Part shown: positions 8,865 through 16,897 of the stretch, in pieces
Position numbering within the stretch: position 1 is the stretch's first letter
Layout: every line of letters starts with the position of its first letter
Origin: Actinomycetota bacterium
GTDB lineage: Bacteria; Actinomycetota; Nitriliruptoria; Nitriliruptorales; JAHWKO01
Direction: 5' to 3'
DNA: 64,000 bases
Assembly (NCBI GenBank): GCA_019347675.1
Contig: JAHWKW010000004.1
Span: forward strand, 40,123-104,122
Program-made: the position numbers and the translations under genes
The notes under the pieces: model-generated
Database searches by the model: none
What the model was told of the DNA's origin: nothing
The model's input: only the letters and a program-made list of their open reading frames with translations

Positions 8865-9434
8865 TTACGGGGCGGCGTGTTCGCCGACGACGTGGCGGAC
8901 GACGGCGGCGAGCTCTCCTGCGGTGGTCGTCCCGAACAACCGGGCGGCGACCCGACCGTCACGGTCGATCACGATGGTGGTGGGGATGGCTTGGGGGCCG
9001 ACCCCCTCGAACTGGGCCGTGAACGACGTCGACGGGTCGAACAGCGACGGGTAGGGGATGGCGAACTCGCGGATGTAGGCCTGTGCGTTGCTCTCGGAGT
9101 CCTGCAGGTTCACCCCCAGGAAGGCGACGTCGTCGCCGGCCAGCTGGCGGTGCGCCTCGTTGAGGTCGGGCTGTTCCGCCCGGCACGGCCCACACCACGA
9201 CGCCCAGAAGTTCAGCACCACGGTGCGCCCCCGCAGGTCGCTGAGCGAGGCGTCACCCCCGCCGACGAGCCCGACGGTCGTGTCCGGCGCGGCCCGTCGA
9301 TGCGACCCGTCGATCACGTCGACGCAGCCACGCCCCGACGGCACGTCGACGCACGTCGCGGGCGGGGCGCCCCCACACCCCGCGGCGACCACGGCGGCGA
9401 CGGTCGCCGCGGTCAGCAGTGCGCGTCGTCCCAT
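8865..9434 (-). CDS. TlpA/ResA-like thioredoxin lipoprotein
   Basis: Membrane-anchored extracytoplasmic thioredoxin expected to receive electrons from CcdA and reduce apocytochrome c. The N-terminus MGRRALLTAATVAAVVAAGC is a lipoprotein signal with the acylated Cys at residue 20. The redox site is WASWCGPC, the cis-proline region is AIPTT, and the length of 189 residues fits the family. A second Cys pair (CVDVPSGRGC) just after the lipid Cys is unusual. The longer frame to 9860 is rejected because it would place the signal peptide internally. ccdA follows after 14 bases. Confidence 0.88.
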   Translation of the reverse strand: MGRRALLTAATVAAVVAAGCGGAPPATCVDVPSGRGCVDVIDGSHRRAAPDTTVGLVGGGDASLSDLRGRTVVLNFWASWCGPCRAEQPDLNEAHRQLAGDDVAFLGVNLQDSESNAQAYIREFAIPYPSLFDPSTSFTAQFEGVGPQAIPTTIVIDRDGRVAARLFGTTTAGELAAVVRHVVGEHAAP

Positions 9435-9561
9435 CAGGTTGCTCTCGCCGTGCGACCGAGGGTGACGGGCGATGGCTCGCCGACGGGGACAACGCCTGCG
9501 ACGCGGGCGTGTTCCCATCCCCGCTCGCGCGAACGGTCGGTCTCGGTGGTCGGACGCCGGG

Positions 9562-10497
9562 TCAGGCGGGGACGGGCTCGCGCTCGGCGGTGCGGTCCTT
9601 CTCGCGGTCCTTCTCGCGCTGCTCCACCCGGTCGAGCCCGAACAGGCAGGCGCCGAACAGCACCGCGGCGATCGCAGTCCAAACCGCCGACGGGAACCAG
9701 ATCGCCCCGGGGTCCTTGAAGGCGTAGAAGTTCGCCTCTTCGACGACGAACTCCTGGGGATCGGATGCACCCCCCGGCTGGACGTAGCTGGCGACGATCT
9801 GGAGCTTGGCACCAGCCACCCGCAGGCCGCGGTCACGGGTGACGAGGATCTCGGGCTCATCAGGATCGTCCTCGCGCGGCTTGACCCGAGCGCTCAGGAA
9901 CGGCGACGCCGGCTCGAGGCCCTCGACCTGCGACGGGTCGGGGATCTTGTCGTTGATCGCCCGCCGACGTTGCTGGCCCAGCAACGGGGCGCCGGACTCG
10001 CTGGTCGGGAAGTACACCGACAGCATCCGGTCTGCGGCGGGGGACAGGTCACCGGTGAGCTGGTCGTAGCGGGGATTGTCATCGAGCTCCTCGTCGGAGG
10101 CGTCGGGCATGCCGACGAACTCGGCTGGGGTCTGGAAGGCGTCCAGGTCGTTGGTGACCTGGAAGTACTCCGCCCGCTCGGATCCCGGTTCCATCGGGAA
10201 CCACTTGCCCTGGTAGTGATCGACGGACTGCCCGGGGAAGTACGTCAGGCCGGTCGCGATCGGCGTCCCCGGCGCACCGAACCACCAGAACAGCCCGATG
10301 GCCGTCGCGAACGCGAAGAACGCCGTGCCGTAGATCAGGGCACCCTTCTTCCAGCCGTAGTTGGACCACAGCAGCACGAACACGCTGCCCGAGAAGAAGA
10401 TGAACCCGATGATCGGGACGATCGTCGAGGCGATGTGGGTGCCCGGGATCCCCTCCTCGGTGGCCAGCAGCAGCGGCAGGTCGAGCAGTTCAGGCAT
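9562..10497 (-). CDS. Unrecognised membrane protein of the cytochrome bc cluster (311 aa)
   Basis: I do not recognise the family. Two N-terminal hydrophobic segments (residues ~22-44 and ~50-72) precede a soluble domain of about 190 residues rich in Asp, Glu and Pro. A C-terminal helix (~274-295) and a highly charged tail (EQREKDREKDRTAERE) end the protein. No Cys-His haem motif is present, and aromatic patches (YFPGQSVDHYQGKWF) are conspicuous. It starts 16 bases after the dihaem cytochrome c gene and lies in its transcript, so it is probably an accessory or assembly subunit of the quinol-oxidising complex. Function unknown. Confidence 0.75.
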   Translation of the reverse strand: MPELLDLPLLLATEEGIPGTHIASTIVPIIGFIFFSGSVFVLLWSNYGWKKGALIYGTAFFAFATAIGLFWWFGAPGTPIATGLTYFPGQSVDHYQGKWFPMEPGSERAEYFQVTNDLDAFQTPAEFVGMPDASDEELDDNPRYDQLTGDLSPAADRMLSVYFPTSESGAPLLGQQRRRAINDKIPDPSQVEGLEPASPFLSARVKPREDDPDEPEILVTRDRGLRVAGAKLQIVASYVQPGGASDPQEFVVEEANFYAFKDPGAIWFPSAVWTAIAAVLFGACLFGLDRVEQREKDREKDRTAEREPVPA

Positions 10498-10512
10498 GGG
10501 TTCCTCCGGGTC

Positions 10513-11448
10513 TCAGGACGCCCGCTGTTGGATGCTCTGGAGGTAGTCCACCAGCCGCGTGATCGCATCCTCGGTGAGCACCCCTTGCCATGCCGGCATC
10601 GGGGGCAGGCCGCCCGGCACCCGCCGCCCCTCCTCGATCGTGTGTCGGACCGCCTCGCGCGCGGCACGGTCGTTCTCCGGCGTCCCGTCGGCGCCGTACC
10701 GGGCGAACTCGTGGATCAGCTCGGGAGCGGGCGCGGGACCGTCGGCGCGCTGTCCCGACCCGCCCGGGCCGTGGCAGCGGACGCAGTTGGCGTCGAAGAT
10801 CTCGGCCCCGCCCGCCCCGCGGAACGCTTGCGGCTCTTCGACCTTGTCGACCTGGATGGACAGCAGGTAGGCCACGATCGATTCGATCTGCTGGTCGTTC
10901 ATGGCCCCCCCGTACGCCGCGCTCCACGCGGGCATCGGCGTGCCGGCCCGACCGCGCCGGATCGTCTCGAGCATGAACTCCTCGACGTCCTCGACGTTGG
11001 GGTTGTCCTCGTACCGGGCGACGAAGTTGTTGAGGGCCGGTGCCGGCCACGACGCCTCCAGTCCCGACCCGGGCGGCGGCTGGGCGCTGCCGCCGCTGGC
11101 GTTTCCGCCGTGGCACTGGGCGCACGCCTCGGCGAACTCGAGCCGACCGTGCTCGAGGTCACGCTCGTAGAACACGTCCTTCCACTCGTTGATGCGGGTC
11201 GGCTCCAGCACCCAGTACACCGGGAGGAAGAACGCCATGAACAGCGTCAGCGCGACCCCCCACGACATCGCCCGCTCCAGGCCGGTGCTCTCCAGTTCGT
11301 CGTCGGAGTGGTAGGGGCGCATCGACAGCGGGATGTCGCCGGCGCGTCGGGGTCCGCGGCGCCGGCCAGGTCCGACCACGAAGTACGCCGCCGCGAAGCC
11401 CGCCAGCGCCACGAGCAGCACGATGACGGCGATGTCCCTTGCTTCCAT
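10513..11448 (-). CDS. Membrane-anchored dihaem cytochrome c of the bc complex
   Basis: c-type cytochrome that accepts electrons from the Rieske protein. Two haem c sites are visible, CAQCH (residues 109-113) and CVRCH (222-226), each followed by a c-type domain with a likely Met ligand (TPMPAW; LPPMPAW). Two hydrophobic helices (about 5-25 and 62-80) anchor the N-terminus, so both haem domains lie outside the membrane. This gives the same haem count as actinobacterial QcrC, but with two N-terminal helices rather than one C-terminal helix. It needs the ccsA/resB system encoded next door. Confidence 0.88.
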   Translation of the reverse strand: MEARDIAVIVLLVALAGFAAAYFVVGPGRRRGPRRAGDIPLSMRPYHSDDELESTGLERAMSWGVALTLFMAFFLPVYWVLEPTRINEWKDVFYERDLEHGRLEFAEACAQCHGGNASGGSAQPPPGSGLEASWPAPALNNFVARYEDNPNVEDVEEFMLETIRRGRAGTPMPAWSAAYGGAMNDQQIESIVAYLLSIQVDKVEEPQAFRGAGGAEIFDANCVRCHGPGGSGQRADGPAPAPELIHEFARYGADGTPENDRAAREAVRHTIEEGRRVPGGLPPMPAWQGVLTEDAITRLVDYLQSIQQRAS

Positions 11449-11479
11449 GGTGCCTCGCGGGTCGGTCGGACGTCGGTCT

Positions 11480-12076
11480 TCAGATGTCGATGCAGTGCGG
11501 CCCCTCGGGCTCCTGCTGCAGGACGTTGGCGGTCCGGGCAGGGCCGGTCAGGACGATCCCGGTGCTGGCGACGAAGTTGCCGTCGTCGTCGATCTCGCTG
11601 GGGAACCGATCCAGGCCCCGCGGTGCCGGGCCACCGGTCCACTCGCCCAACCGGTTGTACTTCGACCCGTGGCAGGGGCACTCGAACCACTGCGACGACT
11701 GGCACCACGGCACCCGGCAGCCCAGGTGCACGCACTTCTGGTACAGCGCCATCAGCCCCACGCCGTCGTCGGTGACGACGTGGTCCTCGCCGTAGGCTTC
11801 CTCGGCGCCGGGAATGTTGGGGTCCCAGGTCACCACGTACAGGCGACCTGCGGGGTACTCGAACGGCGCGCTCTCCGACTCGATGTCGCTGAGCAGCTCA
11901 TCGACCGACCCGACCGGGATCTGCGCCCCGAAGCCCTCGCCGAGGTTGGGCCACAGGAACCCCAGCGACGCGGCGCCGAACGCGCCCAGCCCACCGGCGG
12001 TCCCGGCGACCAAAGCGGTCCGCAGGAAGTCGCGGCGCTTGATCGTGGGCAGGTTCCAGCCCTTGGTCTTAGCCAT
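11480..12076 (-). CDS. Rieske 2Fe-2S protein with Tat signal
   Basis: High-potential 2Fe-2S subunit that takes the first electron from menaquinol. The cluster boxes are CVHLGC and CPCHGS, each with the Cys/His pair; extra Cys in the boxes (CVHLGC...CPCHG) form the stabilising disulfide. The N-terminal KRRDFLRTALVAGTAGGLG resembles a twin-arginine anchor, as known for Rieske proteins. Length is 198 residues with a single helix, unlike the three-helix QcrA of Streptomyces and Mycobacterium; it resembles the b6f-type protein. A C-terminal Cys (PHCIDI) is unexplained. Confidence 0.93.
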   Translation of the reverse strand: MAKTKGWNLPTIKRRDFLRTALVAGTAGGLGAFGAASLGFLWPNLGEGFGAQIPVGSVDELLSDIESESAPFEYPAGRLYVVTWDPNIPGAEEAYGEDHVVTDDGVGLMALYQKCVHLGCRVPWCQSSQWFECPCHGSKYNRLGEWTGGPAPRGLDRFPSEIDDDGNFVASTGIVLTGPARTANVLQQEPEGPHCIDI

Positions 12077-12103
12077 GTCGGCGCATCACTCCTGTCGTGG
12101 CCG

Positions 12104-12934
12104 CTACATCTCGAAGTACAGGCCGTCGAGCCAAGGCCAGATGAAGTTGAACCCGGGGCCGCGGAAGAACGAACCGAACACCACCAACCACGTCCACATC
12201 ACCATGAAGAAGGTGAAGGCCATGGCCGCGAACTTGCGGTACTCGGGGTGCATCGACGGGTTGCGGTCCAGGTAGGGGGTGGCACCGAGGACGATCAAGC
12301 CGACGCCCGGGATCGTCACGCCGGCGACCATCGGGTGGAAGTAGCGCAGCAGCTCCTGCAACCCCAGGAAGTACCACGGCGCCTTCGACGGGTTGGGCGT
12401 GAGATTGGGGTTGGCCAGCGCGCGGAAGGTCGGATCGAGGAAGTAGCTCACCACGAGCAGTAGTGCGGAGACCGCCAGCAGCGAGACGAACTCGACCGCG
12501 AACAGGTGCGGCCAGGTGTACACCTTGTCCGCCTGCTTGCTCTGCACCTGCTGGATGCCCTCGGGGGGGATCATCGCCAGCAGGCGGTGGGTGTGGTCCT
12601 CGCGCGTCTGGAGGTTCGGCCCGCCCCCGTCCGGTCCGAGCGCGGCCGCGACCCGTGCGGCCCGCTGCGCGGGCGTGAGCCGCCCCGCGGGCACCTCCTC
12701 GGTGGCGGTGGCCGCCTTGGTCGCCGGGACGCCCTCTTCCCCGTCGCCGACGGCGGCTTCCGCGGGTTCCTTCCGCGCCGCGCCCTCGTCGGCCGCGCCG
12801 GCCTCTTCACGGCCCTGGGCCTTGGCCTTGCGAACGGCCGCCGCCTTGGCCTTGGCGCGGGCGATCCGCTCGCTCTTGCCCTCGGCGATCAGCCGGTCGT
12901 AGGTCTCCTGGTCGATCTCGACCTGCTCGGACAT
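12104..12934 (-). CDS. Cytochrome b C-terminal half (subunit IV-like) with long charged N-terminal extension
   Basis: Equivalent of PetD/subunit IV: three transmembrane helices and the Qo-site region of cytochrome b, without haem ligands. The core runs from about residue 135 (HLFAVEFVSLLAVSALLLVVSY) to the C-terminus, with KAPWYFLGLQELLRYFHP resembling the conserved 'PxWYF' Qo element (KAPWYFLG). The first ~115 residues are a Lys/Ala/Glu-rich cytoplasmic extension (SERIARAKAKAAAVRKAKA) not found in PetD. The ATG at 12934 has the ribosome site AAGGAGG and is preferred to the open upstream frame to 13111. Confidence 0.87.
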   Translation of the reverse strand: MSEQVEIDQETYDRLIAEGKSERIARAKAKAAAVRKAKAQGREEAGAADEGAARKEPAEAAVGDGEEGVPATKAATATEEVPAGRLTPAQRAARVAAALGPDGGGPNLQTREDHTHRLLAMIPPEGIQQVQSKQADKVYTWPHLFAVEFVSLLAVSALLLVVSYFLDPTFRALANPNLTPNPSKAPWYFLGLQELLRYFHPMVAGVTIPGVGLIVLGATPYLDRNPSMHPEYRKFAAMAFTFFMVMWTWLVVFGSFFRGPGFNFIWPWLDGLYFEM

Positions 12935-12971
12935 CAAGCCTCCTTGGGCAGTGGGGCGGGAACCCAGGCCA

Positions 12972-13811
12972 TCACAGCGGCCCCGAGATGCCGCCGTCCT
13001 TGCGGATCCGCCAGAAGTGCACGGCCAGGAACAGGACCAGGATGAACGGCAGGAACAACACGTGGAGCACGTACCACCGCAGCAGCGTGTTGGGCCCGAT
13101 CTCCACGCCACCGAGGAGGACGAACTGCACCTGGCGGCCGAACACCGGCGTGTAGCCCATCATCGAGGTGCCGACCTGTACCGCCCAGATCGCGAGCTGG
13201 TCCCACGGCAGCAGGTACCCGGTGAACGACAGCAGCAGCGTCAGCTGCAGGAGCATGATCCCCACGACCCAGTTGAACTCCCGGGGAGGCTTGTACGCCC
13301 CGTGATAGAAGACCCTGGCCATGTGCAGGAACACCGTGAACACCATCAGGTGGGCGGCCCACCGGTGGAGGTTGCGCACCAACTGCCCGAATGTGACGTT
13401 GGCGATGATGTCCCGCATGTCCAGGTACGCCAGTTCCTGCCCGGGCCCGGCGGTCGGCCGGTAGAAGAACATCAGGAAGATGCCGGTGATCGTCAGTCCG
13501 ACGAACAGGAAGAACGACAGCCCCCCGAGGCAGTACGTGTAGGTCAGCTTCAGGCCGTGACGCTTCACCTTGACCGGGTGCAGGTGGTACAGCACGTTGT
13601 TCATGGCCGCGAGCGCACGGTCACGGGACGTGTCGCGGTAGCCCCGCCGGTAGATCGACCCCGGGCGGAACATCGACTTCCACACGACGTTGTCCTGGAT
13701 CCGGCCCTTGACGTCGTTCAGATCCTTGGGCCGGCGCTCCTTGAGCCGCTCCCGCAGCTCACCGATCTTCGACACGCTGGCGATCTCCTCGCGTCGGTCC
13801 CCGGTCACCAC
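12972..13811 (-). CDS. Cytochrome b N-terminal half (b6-like, dihaem)
   Basis: Four-helix dihaem subunit of the quinol:cytochrome c oxidoreductase. Haem ligands are His149/His163 in the second helix (LHRWAAHLMVFTVFLHMARV) and His250/His265 in the fourth. The 15-residue spacing of the second pair is the cytochrome b6 type rather than the mitochondrial type. The Qo-site segment SFTGYLLPWDQLA is present. The N-terminus carries about 60 extra basic residues. GTG at 13811 is assumed as start; an in-frame GTG eleven codons downstream is possible. The next gene in transcription order encodes the C-terminal half. Confidence 0.9.
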   Translation of the reverse strand: MVTGDRREEIASVSKIGELRERLKERRPKDLNDVKGRIQDNVVWKSMFRPGSIYRRGYRDTSRDRALAAMNNVLYHLHPVKVKRHGLKLTYTYCLGGLSFFLFVGLTITGIFLMFFYRPTAGPGQELAYLDMRDIIANVTFGQLVRNLHRWAAHLMVFTVFLHMARVFYHGAYKPPREFNWVVGIMLLQLTLLLSFTGYLLPWDQLAIWAVQVGTSMMGYTPVFGRQVQFVLLGGVEIGPNTLLRWYVLHVLFLPFILVLFLAVHFWRIRKDGGISGPL

Positions 13812-13873
13812 GCCGACCGATGGGTGACCCGCGTCGGCGCGTCACCTGAGCACGGCGGTGGTGGCCCATGCTG

Positions 13874-14221
13874 CTAGTAGCCCTCGACTCGCCCGAGCCA
13901 CAGAGCGTCGGACGGGCACCGCTCCACGCAGATCGCGCAGCGGGTGCACTCGGCGTCGTCGATGATGAACACCGCACCGGACGTCTCCGCTAGCGACTTG
14001 ATCTCCGGGTTGGTGGCATCCCGGATCACCGCGGGGTCCATCATGTAGATGCACTCCCACGGGCACACGTCCTCGCAGGCGCGGCACAGGATGCACAGCT
14101 CGGCGGTCAGCCCGATGTGGCGCTTGGGCTTGACCCGCTCCTGCAGCCACTGCGCGTCGACCGTGTCGACCGTGTAGTCGTCGAACATCAAGGGATGCTC
14201 ACCCCGGTCGGTCTTACCCAC
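13874..14221 (-). CDS. NuoI-like ferredoxin with two 4Fe-4S sites
   Basis: 115-residue ferredoxin with CILCRACEDVCPWE and CTRCAICVERCP, two CxxCxxCxxxCP cluster motifs as in NuoI or bacterial 2[4Fe-4S] ferredoxins. A C-terminal aromatic tail (ALWLGRVEGY) is present and no membrane helix. The GTG at 14221 is preceded by GGAGGAGGG at good spacing, so I choose it over the ATG twelve codons inside. It lies between a membrane protein gene and the cytochrome b genes in one transcript, suggesting that it delivers or accepts electrons at the bc complex. This is an uncommon arrangement. Confidence 0.85.
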   Translation of the reverse strand: MGKTDRGEHPLMFDDYTVDTVDAQWLQERVKPKRHIGLTAELCILCRACEDVCPWECIYMMDPAVIRDATNPEIKSLAETSGAVFIIDDAECTRCAICVERCPSDALWLGRVEGY

Positions 14222-14305
14222 GCTGGCCCTCCTCCGTCGCGGCGGCACGCCTCCCGGACGGGAGGCTCCTGCTGCGGTGGTACCGCATCGTCGACGTCCC
14301 GGCCA

Positions 14306-14824
14306 CTAGCGGTAGCCGCCGGACTCGCGTCGTTCCTCGCCTGGAGCGAGCGGCTTGGGCAGGCGCCGCTGGACGGTGACGGCGGCCCAGAACAACGCAC
14401 CGATCGCGACGAGGTGCCAGCCGACCACGACCAGGTCGCGGAGCACCTGGTACAGGTCGGTGGCGACGTCGAGGTAGTTCCCGCCGCCGACGGGGATCCG
14501 CAACGACGTGGGGATGATCCGGTCCTCGAGGATCTCCTTGTTGGAGTCGACGAAGTAGATCCACGCAGACGGCACGATGCCGAAGACCCACACCAGCACG
14601 CCCATCCCGGCGACCGCCCCCATCGAGGCCGAGACCCACTCGCGCTTCTGGTAGGTGAAGTGGGCGACCGCCAGCGGGAGGCCGATGATGAACACGCCCC
14701 AGATCGCCACGATGACGAAGCCCCACCAGCCGTTGCCGACGTTGCTGGGGTCGCCGAACTGGTAGAGCGCGCGGAAGGCCTCGGGCAGCGCCCGGAAGAA
14801 CTCGACGAACCAGCTCAGGCTCAA
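14306..14824 (-). CDS. Unrecognised three-helix membrane protein heading the bc operon (172 aa)
   Basis: I do not recognise the family. Hydrophobic segments lie at about residues 33-55, 67-92 and 133-152. A Trp-rich first segment (GNGWWGFVIVAIWGVF) and an Asp/Asn-rich loop between segments two and three are evident. No haem or cluster ligands are seen. It is the first gene of the run that continues with ferredoxin, cytochrome b, Rieske and cytochrome c, so it is probably a complex subunit. The start is TTG at 14824 with GAGGA nearby. Confidence 0.72.
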   Translation of the reverse strand: MSLSWFVEFFRALPEAFRALYQFGDPSNVGNGWWGFVIVAIWGVFIIGLPLAVAHFTYQKREWVSASMGAVAGMGVLVWVFGIVPSAWIYFVDSNKEILEDRIIPTSLRIPVGGGNYLDVATDLYQVLRDLVVVGWHLVAIGALFWAAVTVQRRLPKPLAPGEERRESGGYR

Positions 14825-14854
14825 CCCGTCCTCGTCGTCGCCCGCGGGCCAGGG

Positions 14855-14883
14855 AGCCTACAACGGCCCACAACGGCCAACAA
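14855..14883 (-). promoter_or_regulatory. Putative sigma70-like promoter of the bc operon
   Basis: Reading the minus strand, TTGTTG (14883-14878) and TAGGCT (14860-14855) are spaced 17 bases. The transcript would start near 14848, giving a leader of about 24 bases before the TTG start. The element sits inside the 10-bp repeats described separately. Assigned by eye. Confidence 0.35.
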
Positions 14884-14911
14884 ACGACCCCTGCGCGCGC
14901 GCGTGCGCGCG
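14861..14911. repeat. Three 10-bp direct repeats followed by a 20-nt alternating GC tract
   Basis: CAACGGCCCA, CAACGGCCAA and the diverged CAAACGACCC follow each other without spacing (14861-14890). From 14892 to 14911 the sequence alternates purine and pyrimidine almost purely as GC, the type that can adopt Z-DNA. Both lie in the ~100-bp gap between the TlpA-like gene and the bc operon, upstream of the latter. Confidence 0.7.
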
Positions 14912-14923
14912 ACAACAGCGCGG

Positions 14924-15508
14924 TCATCCGCCGGAATGACCCAGGTGCTGCGCGATCAGCGCCCGGAGTTGGTCGGCCGTGACCGGCCCGGCGTGACGGT
15001 GGACGATCCTGCCGTCGCGGTCGACCAGCACCGTGGTGGGCATGCCGCGGGCTGCCACGGCCCGGTAGAAGCTGCCGTCGGCGTCGACGACCTGTTCGTA
15101 GGTCACCCCGGTCTGGCGGGCCAGCGTACGCGCCTTATCCAGATCGTCCTCCTTGTCGACGCCGACGAAGCGCACCTCGTCGCCGAGCTCACGGTGGACG
15201 GCCTCCAGATCCGGCATCTCCTCGACGCAGAACGCGCACCAGGTGGCCCAGAAGTTGATCAGGGCCGGCGCTCCGCGAAGCTCGGCGGTGTGCAGCTCGC
15301 CCGGCCGGTCCAGGCGCGGCAGGGTGGCGTCGGGGAGGCGCTGGCCGGGCTCCAGCGTGCCCAGCACCGGCACCGACGCGACGTCCGACACCTGCGTCTG
15401 CGGGCCGTCCCCGCAACCGGTGATGGCCACTGCGACCGCCAGGACGGACAGGATCAACGAGCGCACACCACGCCAACGCGGTGCCGCCCCCGACGGTTCC
15501 GGCCTCAT
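14924..15508 (-). CDS. Second TlpA-like thioredoxin lipoprotein
   Basis: 194-residue extracytoplasmic thioredoxin. The signal peptide ends in the lipobox AITGC near residue 32. The redox motif is WATWCAFC, with the cis-Pro segment RGMPTT. Unlike the protein at 8865-9434, the CxxC dipeptide is Ala-Phe rather than Gly-Pro, which should shift its redox potential (inference). The ATG overlaps the hemL TGA (ATGA), so it is translated from the hemL transcript rather than with the cytochrome operon. Possible role: reduction of apocytochrome or other exported thiols. Confidence 0.85.
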   Translation of the reverse strand: MRPEPSGAAPRWRGVRSLILSVLAVAVAITGCGDGPQTQVSDVASVPVLGTLEPGQRLPDATLPRLDRPGELHTAELRGAPALINFWATWCAFCVEEMPDLEAVHRELGDEVRFVGVDKEDDLDKARTLARQTGVTYEQVVDADGSFYRAVAARGMPTTVLVDRDGRIVHRHAGPVTADQLRALIAQHLGHSGG

Positions 15509-16788
15509 CGCCCCGCCAGGTCCTCGGCGGCGTCCCTGGCCGCGTCCACCACGGCCCGGAGGGGCTCCCCGTCGTGCGCCAGCGACGGGAACAGGATCTC
15601 GTACCCCGACGGGGGGAGGTACACGCCGCGACGCAGCATCGCGTGGAAGAACCGTGCGTAGGCCGCGTGGTCGGCCTCACGGGCGGTGGCGTGGTCGACG
15701 ACCTTGGTCGGACCGAACGTCACGCCCGCCAGCGCCCCGACCTGCCCAACGTTCGCCACGACGCCGGCCGCGTCGAACGCGCGCGCGAGTCCGCCGACCA
15801 GTGCCGTGGTCACCGCGCTGAGCCGGGTGAACGCGGCGTCGTCGAGGAGGCGCAGCTGCGCCAGGCCCGCCGCGACCGCAACCGGGTTCCCCGACAGCGT
15901 CCCCGCCTGGTACACGCGGCCTGCCGGGGCCAGCTCACCCATCACGTCGGCCCGACCGCCGAAGGCCGCCAGCGGCAGACCGCCCCCGATCGCTTTGCCC
16001 AGGACGGTCAGGTCCGGGACGACGCCCGCCCACCGCTGCGCCCCGCCCCGCCCGAGCCGGAACCCGGTGATCACCTCGTCGAAGATCAGGAGCGCACCGG
16101 CCTGGTCGGCGCGGTCGCGCAGCGCCGCCAGGAAGCCGTCCACCGGGGGGACCAGCCCCATGTTGGCGGGGATCGGTTCGCAGATGATCGCGGCGACGTC
16201 GTCACCGGCCTCCTCCAGCGCCCGGTCGAGGCCGTCCAGGTCGTTCCACGCAGCGACGACCGTGTCGCCGGCCGCACCGGGCGTGACACCGGGAGACCCG
16301 GGGACACCGAGAGTGGCGACACCCGACCCCGCCTGGACCAGGACCGCGTCGCTGTGGCCGTGGTAGTGGCCCGCGAACTTGATCACCACGCTGCGGCCGG
16401 TCACACCGCGTGCCAGCCGGACCGCGCTCATGACCGCCTCGGTCCCCGACGAGACCAGCCGGACCTGCTCCAGGGACGGCACGGCCGCGACCAGCTCCTC
16501 GGCGATCTCGACCTCCCCGCGGGTCGGGGCTCCGAACGTCGAGCCGCGTCGCAGCGCCGCCGCAGCCGCGGCGACCACCTCCGGGTGGGCGTGCCCCAAC
16601 GGCAGCGGCCCCCACGACTGCACCAGGTCGACGTAGCGGGCGCCGTCCTCGTCCCACACGTACGGGCCCTCACCACGGGTGAGGAACGGCGGCGTCCCCC
16701 CGACGGACCCGAAGGCGCGCACGGGCGAGTTCACGCCGCCGGGGATGACCCGCAGCGCGCGGGCGAACAGCTGCTCGGAGCGCTCCAT
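15505..16788 (-). CDS. hemL: Glutamate-1-semialdehyde 2,1-aminomutase HemL
   Basis: PLP enzyme that makes 5-aminolevulinate from glutamate-1-semialdehyde, the step after HemA. The 427-residue protein has NSPVRAFGSVGG near the N-terminus, SSGTEAVMSAVRLARG (cofactor phosphate site), the FDEVITGFR strand with the PLP-ring Asp, and the Schiff-base lysine in VLGKAIGGGLP. MERSEQLFARA at 16788 is the usual family start; an upstream in-frame start at 16824 adds 12 atypical residues. TAGCCT lies 8 bases before this ATG and no Shine-Dalgarno is visible. Confidence 0.94.
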   Translation of the reverse strand: MERSEQLFARALRVIPGGVNSPVRAFGSVGGTPPFLTRGEGPYVWDEDGARYVDLVQSWGPLPLGHAHPEVVAAAAAALRRGSTFGAPTRGEVEIAEELVAAVPSLEQVRLVSSGTEAVMSAVRLARGVTGRSVVIKFAGHYHGHSDAVLVQAGSGVATLGVPGSPGVTPGAAGDTVVAAWNDLDGLDRALEEAGDDVAAIICEPIPANMGLVPPVDGFLAALRDRADQAGALLIFDEVITGFRLGRGGAQRWAGVVPDLTVLGKAIGGGLPLAAFGGRADVMGELAPAGRVYQAGTLSGNPVAVAAGLAQLRLLDDAAFTRLSAVTTALVGGLARAFDAAGVVANVGQVGALAGVTFGPTKVVDHATAREADHAAYARFFHAMLRRGVYLPPSGYEILFPSLAHDGEPLRAVVDAARDAAEDLAGR

Positions 16789-16796
16789 CGCCGGCG

Positions 16797-16802
16797 AGGC
16801 TA
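16797..16802 (-). promoter_or_regulatory. Putative -10 element for leaderless hemL
   Basis: TAGCCT on the minus strand ends 8 bases before the hemL ATG, matching the actinobacterial TAnnnT -10 and placing the transcript start at or next to the start codon. No convincing -35 is seen. Confidence 0.35.
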
Positions 16803-16897
16803 ACCGGCGCGTCGGTGTCGGCACTGCGAGGCGGGCGCTACCGCCGGCGACGCGGCGTCACCTACCCTGCCGCCATCGCGACGGGGGAGGCCTGTCG

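Noticed and set aside
14892..14911. GC tract as a transcription terminator
   Set aside because: The near-palindrome is imperfect and lacks a U-run; it looks more like a simple alternating tract.
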